This document shows positions 36,227 to 47,694 of a stretch of DNA of 64,000 bases, one piece after another. The position numbers were made by a program, and so were the translations under genes. The DNA lies in contig BCKC01000012.1 of assembly GCA_001600455.1 (NCBI GenBank), positions 248,001-312,000 on the forward strand. The letters run 5' to 3'. Below the pieces are notes generated by a model. That model saw nothing but the letters and a program-made list of their open reading frames with translations. It was not told where the DNA came from and searched no databases. Within the stretch, counting starts at the first letter, position 1. The number at the start of each line of letters is the position of its first letter. This stretch comes from Endocalyx cinctus (lineage: Eukaryota; Ascomycota; Sordariomycetes; Amphisphaeriales; Apiosporaceae).

Positions 36227-36732
36227 TTTGAATATCGTCGTCGTCGTCGTATTTCGAGGAAATAGGTAGCGGTAGCGGTAGCGGTGTCACTCTTGTGGAG
36301 GTGTTGATTTAATGAAGCCGACTAAAAGTCAGCATAGGTGACTGGAATATTCGGAATAGCTGCCCCAAGCTTCCTCCCGAGTTTAGTTTGTTCGATTTGC
36401 ATGGGATTTATCGTCTATTCAATGGGATGATACGATCGTCCCTTGAGGTTAATTGAAGTATTCCGAATTGATGAACCAAGCTCCACTGAAATTTTGTGAA
36501 ACCCCGAATTTGCGTTATCTACTTGATAATGTGATAAGTCTAATCTATTATAGAAATAGCCCCGCTCATCCAACAAATATGAAGCTAAACAGAGTTACAC
36601 ATTATACCCGATAATGTAATAGCGTCACATGACAGCGCATCCGGTTCGCGACACCCAATATCTTCATCACTTCTCTAGCTATGCTTTTAACCCCGATCTA
36701 GTGGCAATAACTAGATTTAGAGACTTTCCAAT
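36227..36732. promoter_or_regulatory. Divergent promoter spacer
   Basis: Non-coding stretch between the bL28m start (-) and the start at 36733 (+). A short GCGGTA tandem repeat of about three units occurs at 36268-36286. No specific site was recognised. Confidence 0.45.
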
Positions 36733-37817
36733 ATGATTCCGCCAGTTAACGAAAGCGTTTTTAAGAACAATCCTGAGTTCGGGAAGTTGTACAAGACGGT
36801 TACCACCGAATTTCTCAACCCCGATGGGTCAACAAAAGGGGATCAGATTGCCCGGAAACGGGATACCATTCGGGAGGTGCGTATAAAGAAGCCGGTGTGA
36901 TGTGAAATATCGGATCTAATTGTGTTAATGGTGTATTAAAAAAATAGGAGCTGAAAGCCCACCGCATCGAAGCAACAAGATTATATCTCCTCCGTCAAGC
37001 AATCGCGACAGCCATCCCGGACCAACCAGCGCCGACAACGTCGGAATCCCACCGACGAACCAAATCCAAACCCACGACGGAACTTCCCGACGAGCTTATC
37101 CAGCTCATGCTCCTCCTCCCGCCCTTCCTAACCAACGCCCCGAGACTACCCTCTTCCTCACTTCTCGACCTAGTAACTCGCCCTCCCTTCTCCAACCTAC
37201 CCGCCCATTTCCCCTCCCTCGTGGACCACGTCTCCAAGCGTCTAAACGCGCAGGCCCTAAACCTCGCGCGCGTCGTATCGCCTCAAACAAACTCCTCGTA
37301 CCTACACCGGGTGATCCCCACCCTCCACGGCACCTTATGCGCCTTGGTAGACTCGACGTCCTCGTCGGAAAGCACGCTCTCGAACTCTCGAAGCGAAGCC
37401 CTCTCGTCTCTTCTCTCCTACCTCGACCTGCACGCCGCCGCGTTGCAACGGCTCCTCCAGATCCTCGAGCAGAAACACGTCGCCGCCGCGCGGGACACGG
37501 CTCTCCGGGCGGCGCGGTACAGCCTCGAGGCGCAGAGCTGGGAGCTCGCCGCGCGGGGCCTGCTGTGGGAGGCGCGCGCCGCCGTATATCCGGCCGAGGC
37601 GCGGGACGCGCTGGGGAACTATCGACGGCACCTCGTGGACGCGCGTATGCGGCTCGCCGACGGCGTGCGGATGCGGGAGGCCGAGCTGAGCGATTACGGC
37701 GTCGGCGTGGCGGACGGGAAGAACAAGGAGAAGAAGATGCGCGAGATGGCGCGCGTGTGGAAGGAGATGGAGACCCGCTTGGGCGAGATCAGGGGGGATC
37801 TGGATCGGCTGAGTTGA
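36733..37817 (+). CDS. Uncharacterised helical protein
   Basis: Two exons, 36733-36876 and 36948-37817, with a 71 bp intron (GTGCGT...AATAG), encode 337 residues. The N-terminus (VFKNNPEFGKLYKTVTTEFLNPDGS, then KRDTIREELKAHRIEATR) looks like a structured helical module, and the rest is almost all predicted helix with an Ala/Arg/Leu-rich C-terminal half. There is no signal peptide, transmembrane segment or catalytic motif. Exon 1 extends the long ORF by 48 codons and begins at a good ATG, which supports a real gene. The GC content of exon 2 exceeds 60% and it has long shadow ORFs in other frames. I do not recognise the function; a scaffold or complex subunit would fit the helical make-up. Confidence 0.72.
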
Positions 37818-38218
37818 GAGAAGACGTTACCGTTTCGAAACGATTCGTTGGAACTAAACCTACCTAATACTACGGATCACGGAATTCACACACCCGATGG
37901 AACTTTCAAGAAAAAAAAAAAAAGGATAACTTGAATGTGATGCAAATGGCAGACTTGTTTCCTCTCTAGTATACATTTCCTCTATACCCCTAGGTCTAGT
38001 GAGTGTATTTTATATGGGCTGTCCATTATCAATCGGCCAACCCGGAAACCACTTTTGATGCCGACAAGACCAGCATTTACGCAAAATCCGTCCTCCCACG
38101 TAAAACGCCCCGTCCAAATTGAACGAAATCTAGCGGGTTCTTTTTTTTCTTTTAAGACGAGAGAAAATATAACAAACCACCCAATCCATCGACTGTGTTT
38201 TATTTTACTTTATTTTAT
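37818..38218. other. Convergent 3' intergenic region
   Basis: AT-rich spacer with poly-A at about 37911-37923 and T-rich sequence near 38140-38220. No gene was found. Confidence 0.5.
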
Positions 38219-40113
38219 TTAACCCTTGACCTTGTAGATAGCCTCGGCCAGACGTCCGACGTTACCGGTGGTGATACCGGCTACGCTGATGCGGCCGTCC
38301 TTGGTGGCGTAGACGCTGTGCTCCTTGGCGAGTTTGTCCATGAGGGCCGGGTCGAGGCCGGTGTAGGCGAACATGCCGATCTGGGAGGTGATGTGGCTCC
38401 AGTCGTGGGAGCTGCCGAGCTTCTCGAGGTTCTCCTTGAGGAGGGCGCGCATGGTGATGATGCGGTCGGCCATGCCCTTGACCTCGTCGAGCCACTGCGC
38501 GTTGAGGGCCGCGTCGTTGAGGATGGTCGAGGCGATGCGCGCGCCGTGGATCGGCGGGTTCGAGTACAGGGGGCGCACGAGGATCTTGATCTGCGAGTCT
38601 ACCCGCTTCTTCTCCTCGGGGGACGAAGTCACGATGGAGAAGGCACCGACACGCTCACCGTAGAGACCCTAAATTTTTTAGGTTTTAGCTGTGTTATCCT
38701 TCTTGACTAAGGGGGGATACACAAGGACAGAAAAAAAAGAGGAAAACATACCATGTTCTTCGCGAAGCTCTGAGCCAAGCAGATATCGTGACCCTGCTCA
38801 ACAAAGTATCGTACGGCGAAAGCGTCCTTGTCGGTGTTACCGCTGGCGAAACCCTGGTAGGCCATGTCGAAGAAGGCGTAGTGACCCTGGGCCTTGACAG
38901 CGTCGCTGATCTCCTTCCACTGCTCCATAGTCGGGTCGACGCCGGTCGGGTTGTGAGCGCAGGCGTGGAAGAGGAACATGCTTCCCTTGGGGGCGGCCTT
39001 GATGTCGGCGAGCATGCCCTCGAAGTCGAGACCGATGGTCTTCTTGTCGTAGTACCGGTACTGCTGGACCTTGAGGCCGGCGTCGTTGAAGACGGCCTTG
39101 TGGTTGGCCCACGTCGGGGTGGGTATGTAGATGGTCTTGTCGCCGGGGTAGAAGCGCTGGAGGAAGGCGGCGGCGATTCGGAGGGCGCCGGTACCGGAGA
39201 TGGACTGGGTGATGGCTATGCGGTCGAGGGCGGGGGAGTCCTTGCCGTAAGCGAGGACGGCGGCGGCTTTGGTGAACTCGGGGACACCGGTGATGCCGGC
39301 ATATTCCTTGTTCAGACCGGCGGATACGACCTTCTGCTCGGCGGCTCTGACGGAGGGGAGGACGTAGGGTTTACCCTGGTCATCTCGGTAGGCACCAACA
39401 CCTATATATACATGGAACATGAAATTAGATATTCATTTTAGGCGGATTGGTATAACATGCCTGTTTGACCAATTGAATAAGGTAGCATAGAGGGGAAGGA
39501 GACCTACCTAGGTTGATCTTCTGCTCGAAAGAGTCGGCCTTGAAAGCTTCGGTGATACCTGCATGACAATATATGAGCAATGCAACATAGTTATGGTTTA
39601 TAATTCGTGGAACCAAAACAAGAAGGTATAGAATGGTTTAATAGGGGGGGGTAGAATAGAAGCGGGAAGGAATTGGAGAGAGAGAAGAAAGACATACCGA
39701 GAATAGCCTGAGTAGCAATTTTAATAACGATGTATTAACGACGGTAGAACAGTCACGATTAACATAGCTTAATGCAGAGATAATGCATATTATATGTACG
39801 AAGGGTTCGGTGGAAAAAAGGGCTAAAAACTTACATCCTACATTATTTTCACATGTTAATAAATATATAAAAAGAAAGCATAAGCTCTTTATTTCTTCTC
39901 TTTTTATGATAGTGATTATCGTCATCATAGCTCTTTTTTTTTTTTTTTTGCTATGACCGACTACGAGCACGAGCACGAGGGCAAATAACTTACAGGTGGA
40001 CCTTGAGCAACGTTAGCCCAGGTGGATCCAGCTCGGACGGCTTGAAAAGAAAGAGTCGAAGCTTTGTTAGAAGCAGCAGCTCGACGGGTGACAAGACGAA
40101 CTGATTGCATCAT
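38219..40113 (-). CDS. AAT1: Mitochondrial aspartate aminotransferase with two micro-exons
   Basis: Six exons on the minus strand (40113-39994, 39837-39835, 39707-39698, 39558-39508, 39401-38752, 38668-38219) sum to 1284 bp, or 427 residues. Exon 1 encodes an Arg/Ala/Ser-rich presequence and [10 protein letters not shown] 3-nt exon (GAT, Asp) and a 10-nt exon (AILG) restore the conserved [16 protein letters not shown]. Exon 5 carries [20 protein letters not shown] and SQSFAKNM, where K276 is the PLP lysine, and exon 6 begins [10 protein letters not shown]. The C-terminal RPLYSNPP and SVAGIT segments are intact. The enzyme interconverts aspartate plus 2-oxoglutarate with oxaloacetate plus glutamate, serving the malate-aspartate shuttle in the matrix. 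Function is firm. The two micro-exons rest on splice consensus and family alignment. Confidence 0.94.
39698..39707 (-). other. 10-nt micro-exon (exon 3) of aspartate aminotransferase
   Basis: The bases GCTATTCTCG are bounded by a CTCAG acceptor and a GTATGT donor. With the first two bases of exon 4 they code AILG, which the family has at this place. Confidence 0.85.
39835..39837 (-). other. 3-nt micro-exon (GAT) of aspartate aminotransferase
   Basis: On the minus strand the sequence reads TAG, GAT, GTAAGT, so a lone Asp codon sits between a perfect acceptor and a perfect donor. A TTAAC branch-like site lies about 18 nt before the acceptor. Including it gives GPPDAILG, the conserved mitochondrial motif; skipping it deletes one residue in frame. 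Confidence 0.75.
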
Positions 40114-41060
40114 CTTGTATGATCTTTAATCTGGTGAATCAGTTGGGAATTAATATTTAAGATACCTTTTAAGTAGGCAGGGTATATATAAGAGGGGGGA
40201 GGATGATTATGGCTGAACAACGTGAATAACAAGAAAAGAAAATAAGAAAAAAATAGAGAAATAGAAGAAATATACGTACGAGAAAAAAGGTAGATACTAT
40301 TTTATTTATTTACTGTGTAACTACACAAAGAAAGAGAGAAAAGAAAAAAAAAAAAAGATGGGCTGATCTGATAATGTATGAGATGTTTTTATTCGTTATG
40401 ACTGTACACAACTTCACAACTTCAGTTAGGATCTGTACACTAAAAAACAAATAGCAAGGAAATAAATCTGGGGAATCAACGGTTCGGTGGATCGGATATT
40501 CGGTGATGTTTTGTTGTAAAACCGCTTTAGAAGCATATATATTGTTATTTATTGGATATCTTACGATATTTGAATATGGATTCTTGGATGCTTGGATGCT
40601 TGGCAGCTTAGATTATCTGTCTGTATAAAAACCATACCATCGTCTCAGGAAAGTCAGGAGAAGAGGAAAGGCATGGGGATTCCAACTTATATAATTATTC
40701 AAAGCCGCGATACCCTACTAATTCTCGACTATATATATATATATCTCCTGATATAATGATGACGAAAAAAACCATTCTGAGGGTATACCCGAGTTTCAGA
40801 GTCATGGCCAACACATCTAGCTATTCAATAGTATCGTCCAGCTATTCAGTCACGCCAATTAGGGTTAGACCAGCCAAGAGCTCTTCGCTCGATTCATATT
40901 CGTTACCAACGAGTTGCTATGAATAAATCAACGGATGAGCGATATGAGAATTCGATGTGTATAAGATATTTAGGTTTTATCTTGTCAAGTAAGTATACAA
41001 TCAACGCCAATCTACTAAAGAAAGGTATCGTCGTGCTATATACCATATACAGCCGATATA
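40114..41060. other. Spacer containing the aspartate aminotransferase promoter
   Basis: AT-rich with an A/G-rich stretch at about 40225-40355 and a TA run at 40731-40744. No gene is seen. It is upstream of the aminotransferase and downstream of the membrane protein at 41061. Confidence 0.45.
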
Positions 41061-42551
41061 TCAATATGATCTCCCTACTATAGAAAGCCCCCATATACTT
41101 CCACTCGTTCCACTACTCGTCCCCATAGTACCCATCCCTCCTCCTCCTCTTTCCGTCCCTCTCCCGCTAGGCTCCCACCTAGAAGGCCCCCAAGGCGCGC
41201 GATACTCCCCCTCGCTACCCGTCCCGTCCTGACTAGCCACGCTCCACCCGCCCGTCTGCGTCGTCCCGTCGTCCCCGCCCGTCGTCGTGCTCGGTCCCGT
41301 CGTGTACGTGAACCTCGCGCTATCCGGACGACCGGGCGGCACGGGCCACGTCCGGGTCCTCGGCGGCGGCGCCCGGCGCGACCACGCGTCCTGGAAGAGC
41401 GGCCGGTCGATCACGACGCGCACCTCGCCGTGGTTCGCGCCGTGGTACGTGTTCGCGATCGACGGCGTTCTCGTCGTCGCCGGCGACGAGGTAAAAAAAG
41501 TACGACCGCCGCTATAGCGACCGGCCGCGGCCCGAGCGCCGTCTCTGCCGTACCCGGCGCCCGCCGCGGTCGCCGTCGGGGACGTGGGAGCAGGCTCCAT
41601 GTTTCGCTCCTGGCGCTTGCGGGCGAGGTACTGCCGCCTGCGTACCCCGAACACGCGTATCAGGATGGCGACGATGATGAGCAGTATGACGGCGGCGAGG
41701 ACGCCCGCGATGATACCCGTGATCTGCTCCGGGCTGAGAGGGTGGCCCCGGTGATGTCGGGGTGACGTAGGTAATCCCGGGGGAAATGGGACGGGAGGCG
41801 GTTCTTTTTGTATGGATGATGTTAATAATGAAGAAGTTGAAGCTATCAAACTGCCTAGAGTGGATGTCATGTTGAAGCTAGGGTCTTGTCGTGTCGACGT
41901 GGGCATGGTTTGGTTGCCGTTGGAAGTGGTGTTACCGATGGAACTTGATGCTCCATATCCCGATACTGACGAAAGTTCTGATGTCCATGAGGAAGTCAAA
42001 GAAGCGGGTGAGGTATATGGTACCGGTGCCGCAGATGAAGTAGGCGCGACAGGAGACGAGGTAGGAGATTCGGAGGATGCGGATGAGATGAAAGTGGTAG
42101 GAGGCTCGGAAGATGATGATGATACAACAGGCGATGATGCAAAAGGCATAATCTGTGTTGGTAATTCCTCATTACTTGAAGTTGAAGGCGTAAAAGCTGG
42201 TATTGAGGCGCTTGTCGAGGTATCAAGGCCAGACACCGCACCTGGATCGATGGTTGTAGTTAGAGTGACCATAACGAACGAAGTCCAAGTCGATATAGCG
42301 TCAACGGTAGCAGCATCCACGTGATCAGTCACCGTAATATTTTTTCCGCCGCCGCCATTACCGCTCACACTGAAATCAATGGGATTCGAATTAGGGCGTT
42401 GGCTTAATCCTTGTGGAGGCAGGTCACTCCCGTAAGGCCCCCTAAACACCTGCGCATCGTGGGATTTTACTTCCTCCACCTTCTCCTCCCTATTTCCTTT
42501 CTCCGCATCCTTCGAAGCCTTATCAATATTATTACTTGCAAATAGCCGCAT
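41061..42551 (-). CDS. Ser/Thr-rich single-pass membrane protein
   Basis: A single exon encodes 496 residues. The N-terminal 60 residues are hydrophilic with no obvious signal peptide. A Ser/Thr/Pro-rich stretch of about 190 residues follows, likely O-mannosylated if extracellular. One transmembrane helix (GIIAGVLAAVILLIIVAILI) lies near residue 280-300, then an RRRQYLARKRQER stop-transfer sequence and a Gly/Ser/Arg/Pro-rich tail of about 180 residues. This architecture recalls Mid2/Wsc-type wall-stress sensors and many fungal proteins with a Mid2-like helix. The missing signal peptide could mean an unrecognised upstream exon or insertion by the helix itself. No catalytic domain is visible, and a sensory or structural role is a guess. 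Confidence 0.7.
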   Translation of the reverse strand: MRLFASNNIDKASKDAEKGNREEKVEEVKSHDAQVFRGPYGSDLPPQGLSQRPNSNPIDFSVSGNGGGGKNITVTDHVDAATVDAISTWTSFVMVTLTTTIDPGAVSGLDTSTSASIPAFTPSTSSNEELPTQIMPFASSPVVSSSSSEPPTTFISSASSESPTSSPVAPTSSAAPVPYTSPASLTSSWTSELSSVSGYGASSSIGNTTSNGNQTMPTSTRQDPSFNMTSTLGSLIASTSSLLTSSIQKEPPPVPFPPGLPTSPRHHRGHPLSPEQITGIIAGVLAAVILLIIVAILIRVFGVRRRQYLARKRQERNMEPAPTSPTATAAGAGYGRDGARAAAGRYSGGRTFFTSSPATTRTPSIANTYHGANHGEVRVVIDRPLFQDAWSRRAPPPRTRTWPVPPGRPDSARFTYTTGPSTTTGGDDGTTQTGGWSVASQDGTGSEGEYRAPWGPSRWEPSGRGTERGGGGMGTMGTSSGTSGSIWGLSIVGRSY

Positions 42552-44526
42552 TTTTATGGCGTCGGTCTAGTAAAAACGCGCGCATGTTTGGCGTTTCCAG
42601 ATATCAAGCGTCTCTCCCCCGCGCGCTTACGTTTTTCTGTCCGGTGGAGAGGCTTTGGGTAGGGTCAGAGAGATGCAGAGAAATAATGGAAACAAAAAAC
42701 ATAATTTAAAAAAACAAAAACAAATACCATAAATATCCAGCCAGGTGGCAAAAATCGGCAGGCTCGAGTTCGAGTGTTCGCAGGAATATAGTTCTTCGGC
42801 CCCAAAATGTAACCTGGGCCTGCATCTGCAGATTCGGCAAAAATCCTTATATGATGGAAAAATTGAGGGACGGGAAACTGATCTGCTTCCCTCCTATATG
42901 AGCGGGTTTTTTTTAAAAAAAAAAAAAAAATCCACAAAGTTTGAAATTTCTTCACCTTCCGTGCATATTCCTAAAGGATTTCGAGAGCAAATACGATTCG
43001 TCTCTATCTGCGTATATTGATACGTAACCTCTCGTCAAAGACACCACATCCTTCCTTTCGCCTTCGTACTTATAGCTTTTGGACTCCAAACCGGTAATCT
43101 CTCGCCCGATACTCGCTAACCCAAGCCTCAAATGCGACCCTTGGGTTACAATAGCCATGTGCCTCAATCCCAGCGATAGAAGGAAGGAAAATAAATAAAT
43201 AAATAAATTACACTCGGGCCCCGGTGCGTCTGATGGTTGCTAGCTTATCCCTTCTAGGCTCGATCTTTGATTTAAAGTATTGGTAAGGATGATTACCTGA
43301 AAACCTCAAAGGTATCCCGCTTTGTTGTTTAATATAGCCAACCATAATACGATATGATACGGGACGCAGCACGTGTAAATAGGGTGTAGTCGATCTTTCG
43401 GTAAATCATCCTGGGGCGAGCAGACCCCCTGACCCCTTGTCTTCGAAGGATTTCTGCCACCCCAGCTTGAGCCCATACACGTGCGAACTGTCGATGTTGA
43501 TAATTACTATTTTCGATAGACATCACTAATTCAAATCAACCCATGCCAGATAAATTTGAATAGGGTAGAAGAAAGATTATGAGCACTATTAAGCTTGTTA
43601 CGATGCTTGAGATAACATATGGATACCCTCCATCAGGTTATGTCCTCTTGAGTGCGGGGATAATCTAGCGAACTGGGAATGCTTCAATGAAAAGCCTGGG
43701 ATTTTCTTGGCTACTATCAAGATTACGACGCGCATTCGTTTTGGGGTCTCGCACCACGATAAGGCAGTCCGACATATGAGCGCCACCATTGCGACAATAC
43801 CTTGAGTCTGTTATACTTAGAACTTTCCTCCCGTTTGGACCCAGATTTTTTACTACGTAACATGCGTCTTTAGTCAATGACTTTTTTACAGACTGGAAAC
43901 GCCAGTCACTGGACATGGTAATGACTTTTCTCCATGATTTCACCGGGGCTCTCTCTGCCCGCTGTTTAGTGGAAGTTGGATGATGATGCACTTGATATTT
44001 GGTCACGAGAAAGGTTAGGTGACCACACCTATGCCTCTCCAAATAACTCAGACTGCAGAGACTATAGGATCTGGATATTGTATCTCAGCGACATCAAAAC
44101 TTGGATGCACCGGTATAGCGGACAACTGATTTATCATTAATAAGCTTCAAACACAACCGCCGTTTTATTAAGACACCAAATTCATATCCCATTTGTTCCG
44201 GGTGACACGAAGTGAACACATTTATTCTGACGAGATGATAAATCTGGTAGATAGCATTGATGCTATCAACCAAGTATTACGGCACCTCCCTACTTCGATG
44301 TTAACTGATGGGTACTGATAGATAATCACTTTTTTATTAATTCGCGTTAGTGGCTAGTTCCACGAGGAACAGCTGCTGCATATGAAGAATCCTCGAGCAG
44401 TTAGTTTTGCTCATAAATGTATACATTTCTGCTTCTGGAAAGGCAGTCAACCCGCCCCCATATCCTACCCCCAATTCTCAGCAGCAGCTTGTAATCTTAT
44501 AGTGGAACTGCGATTCATTCGACAGA
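42552..44526. other. 2 kb spacer with simple repeats, possible gene relic
   Basis: No intact gene is supported. An A/T homopolymer run lies at about 42908-42931 and an AAAT repeat at about 43190-43209. A minus-strand open frame at 43665-44042 (with CGH and Cys/His residues) has no ATG before an in-frame TGA at about 44087, and may be a gene fragment. Confidence 0.5.
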
Positions 44527-45464
44527 TCAGGATTCCTTTTCAGCCTCTGCGGCAGGCTCGATATCAAGTTCTTCGTAATATCGATAAATTCCATTGGAGT
44601 ACTTTTGCCTGCGCTCACTCGCAAGATACTCCTTAATCTTAGGCCGCTGCTGGACAGCTTCGTATAGCTTAAAGACGCGGTCGTACTTCCCCGAAGCCTG
44701 GGCTGAGGTCATGGCTTTGGGTAAAGCGAATTTGGTGCCATCAAGACACTATTGAAGATTAGCACACGTTCTCATTAATTTCACTAGTACCGATTACACC
44801 GGACACACAGAATTCTCAGATGCAATGTGACGCAATGACAAATTCATTTCTGGATCGGACTGAAAATTCTCACCTGGAAGAGCACGAGATCGGCATACGT
44901 GAGTCGTCCACCGTAAAGCCACGGACCTTCGCCGCTCGCTTTCCCGGACAGGACTCTCTCAAAATAACCCAGGAACTTGGGGATGCGCTCGGCGACGAAG
45001 AGTTTGGTCTTCCGCAGCGATTCGGTCTTTTGATCCTCGTAGTACAAACTAGACGCGATGGGATGATGGCAATCGTGTACCTCGTTACTCAAACCGTCGA
45101 GGGCGGTGAGAGCCAGCGCATTCACCTTGTAGAGCGCATCCGGGTCTTCCTCCGCGTCGGGCACGAGGCCGAGCTGGGGGCCCAGATAGAGCAAAATATT
45201 CGGCGTCTGGCTGATGAGAAGATCGCCGTGACGGAGGATGGGCGGCGCGAGGGGAGGCGGGTTGGTATCGTCGCCGACGTTATCCTGGCCGATCTGGGCT
45301 AGGACTTGGTTGACGCCGTCGGGAGTGCGAGCCGAGTCCTCGTACGTGGCGCCGGCTTCTTCTAGGGCTAGGCGCACGTGTTCGCCGCGACCCGGAAGAC
45401 CCGGCCAGTAGATGAGCTGATAGGGCACATCCTTGGCTGTTCGCTGACGCTTCGGGGCAGACAT
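44527..45464 (-). CDS. Glutathione S-transferase family protein
   Basis: Two exons on the minus strand, 45464-44874 and 44748-44527 (donor GTGAGA, acceptor ATAG), encode 270 residues. The start is ATG at 45464 (MSAPKRQRT); the open frame continues upstream but that sequence looks like leader. The N-terminal thioredoxin-fold domain begins YQLIYWPGLPGRGEHVRLALEEAG, the Pi/Sigma-like pattern with a tyrosine near the start that can activate glutathione, and reaches the SQTPNILLYLG segment, where other members have an E/Q-S-x-A-I loop. The C-terminal helical domain holds GPWLYGGRLTYADLVLFQ, a variant of the capping-box region. The family conjugates glutathione to electrophiles or acts in redox. 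A cytosolic enzyme is likely, substrate unknown. Confidence 0.85.
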
Positions 45465-46202
45465 TATATTTACGTGGTTTGAATAGAAACGATAGAAATA
45501 TCTAGTACTATTGCACAACTGATGATTCCTTTTTGATACCTGTAGGGTGCAGTGATCTATAAATTTTATGGTAAGCTTGGAGGTGGGGTAAATAGAGGGT
45601 GAGATCCTAAAAATGGACATGTGGATGAATGGATATAAAAGTATGATCACACAACCTTGGAGTTGTGTCAAGCATAACAACAAGGAAAGAATCTTATGAC
45701 AGTCTGTTAAAAACTTGAAAATATGTAGTGTACATTATATCTAGTCTACTAACCCCTATCCCCGAGCTTCTACACCGCGAGATGTCGGGTTTCGCTATTT
45801 GTTACTTTAGAAACAAAATATCCATATGCATACAGTACCCAGCTGTTTTACAGTATTACCCCGAATCCCTTTAGCCCCTCAGCCCCTCTCCAATTATCAC
45901 CCGATAAAGACATGTACCAATAAGCCCTAACGTCATTGATGCAGGTACAGCGATAGAGTGAGTGTGACCCCTTGTATTTGTTCTTGGTAGTATAGATTTT
46001 GCTGCTCACTTTGAACATTCTTCTCGATGAAACTTCAAGATCACATATTCGCAATTCTGCTTATTTGACGTATTAAGTTATATGTATATTGATAAATCCT
46101 CCACTTGAAGGATGGGTATCTAAGTAATTCCAGAGAGAAGATAGATGAAAGCGAGATGGTGTAAAAATGGAAGCGCAGAACCAAAATAAAAAGATGAAAT
46201 AA
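45465..46202. other. Intergenic region
   Basis: AT-rich spacer upstream of the GST-like gene and downstream of the APP1-like gene. No supported gene was found. Confidence 0.45.
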
Positions 46203-47694
46203 TCATGATTTCGAAACAATCTTATCGACGATCGCTTTACATTCGGCCGGATCCGAAAAGACATGCCAGGCATCGCGCGGTACATCCTCGAATGCCTTTT
46301 CGAATCGTTCCGGCTCGTTCTTGGCCTCGATACCGATAGCCGCGATGTCTTCGACCTTTCGGATGAGAATCACCTTAACCCAGCCGGGGAACGATCGGTA
46401 ACTGAGAGAAAGGGAAGAGAGCAAGGTTAGCCTTAAAACTTATTACAGGAAAAAAAAAAGTAATGCGCGATCGCATATCTTTCGACTTACATCTCGCCGT
46501 AAGACTCGGGGTCGGACTGCGTAGAATCTCCAATGCAGATCATTTTACGTTTCGGCAACCACGAATGGATCTTCTCCATGCGATCAACTTTATAGTCCTC
46601 CGTGCCGAGCGTGAGTGTCGTCAAGAGGCCAGGCAGGCTCATCCAGCTCGAATCGCGCAGGATGATAGTACCGTGCGGGTAGTTCTGCTGGCGAAAGTCG
46701 CGCAGGAAAGGATAGAGGTTGTACGGGGAGGCGGAAAGGTAGAACCACGGAGAAGGAACCTTGAGCGTCGCCTCTATATGTTGATATAAATCTGGCATAC
46801 CGTCGCACGGTAACGGGTAGTCGAGGAAGGTCGTCCGAAGGATACCGATCGGATCGCTCGTCTGCGTCACCTTGATCGTGTCGTCGATGTCTAATTGCGA
46901 TTCGTTAATCATCAAATTACGATTAGGTACAGCTAATTGGTCATGTTTTGGACGAAAGAAAAGTCTATTAACTCACCAGATATTACACCCCAACCTTCCG
47001 GTTCAGCATAAAACGTCCTCATTTCCAATATGCCATTCGCACCGTTCGGCACCTTAGCGAATGTGGGAACGAGGTGCTTTTGCTCTTTGTTCTCCGGAAG
47101 CTTAATAATATCGCTGCTGATACCATTTCTACCTCCAGGTCCGAGTTGAAATGACTTATCACCATTTTGGAGCGCCTTCACCTTCGTACCTGGCTTGATA
47201 TCCTGCACAAACGGCCTGATGCGCTCTTCGATCGTCGGATAGTTCGGATCACTCTGGTCTAGGTCGAGCTTCTTCGCGATGGCGCCGACGGCGTCGATCA
47301 CGGCGCATGACGAGTGCTGCGAGAACATAGCGGCGACGAACTCGGCCTCCCATTTCCCCGTCTTCTCGTTGCGATAGGCGGTGTTGTCCAGCAACCAGAG
47401 CGTATCCTGCGACGTGACCGATCGCGGGATGGGGTTCTTCTTGCCGAGGTACGATACGATGTCGTAGAATTTATCCTTCGTGCCCAGCGCCGACGTCAAA
47501 GGCGAGATGGTGCCCGAGAAATCGGGCAGGTCGTGCTCGGTTTCGTCGAATCGACGTTCTTTGCGCGTTCGTTTCTGCATTTCGTGCGCGCGCGTGTATT
47601 TGTAAATCGGTTCTCTGTTTGTCGCCATTTTGAATTTTAGGGCTTGCGGCGACGAGGCTTTTATTATACTCTGGATTCGTGAGGCTACTTTCAT
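46203..47694 (-). CDS. APP1-type phosphatidate phosphatase
   Basis: Three exons on the minus strand (47694-46977, 46890-46491, 46401-46203) encode 438 residues. The catalytic DIDDT motif (residues 240-244, DxDxT) opens exon 2, followed by FYLSASPYNLYPFLRDF and the KRKMICIGDSTQSDPE block. These are the HAD-like motifs of the DUF2183/App1 catalytic domain, which continues into exon 3 with IGIEAKNEPERFEKAF. App1 in yeast dephosphorylates phosphatidate at actin patches. This shorter form lacks the yeast actin-patch tail. The first 22 residues (before Met23, at 47628) are basic, have no acidic residue and could be a mitochondrial presequence. Starting at Met23 would give a cytosolic form. The activity is inferred from motif conservation. 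Confidence 0.88.

Noticed and set aside
43665..44042. Minus-strand open frame of 125 codons with CGH and Cys/His residues
   Set aside because: It begins at TTG, no ATG exists before an in-frame TGA near 44087, and no family was recognised. It may be a gene fragment but is not supported as a CDS.
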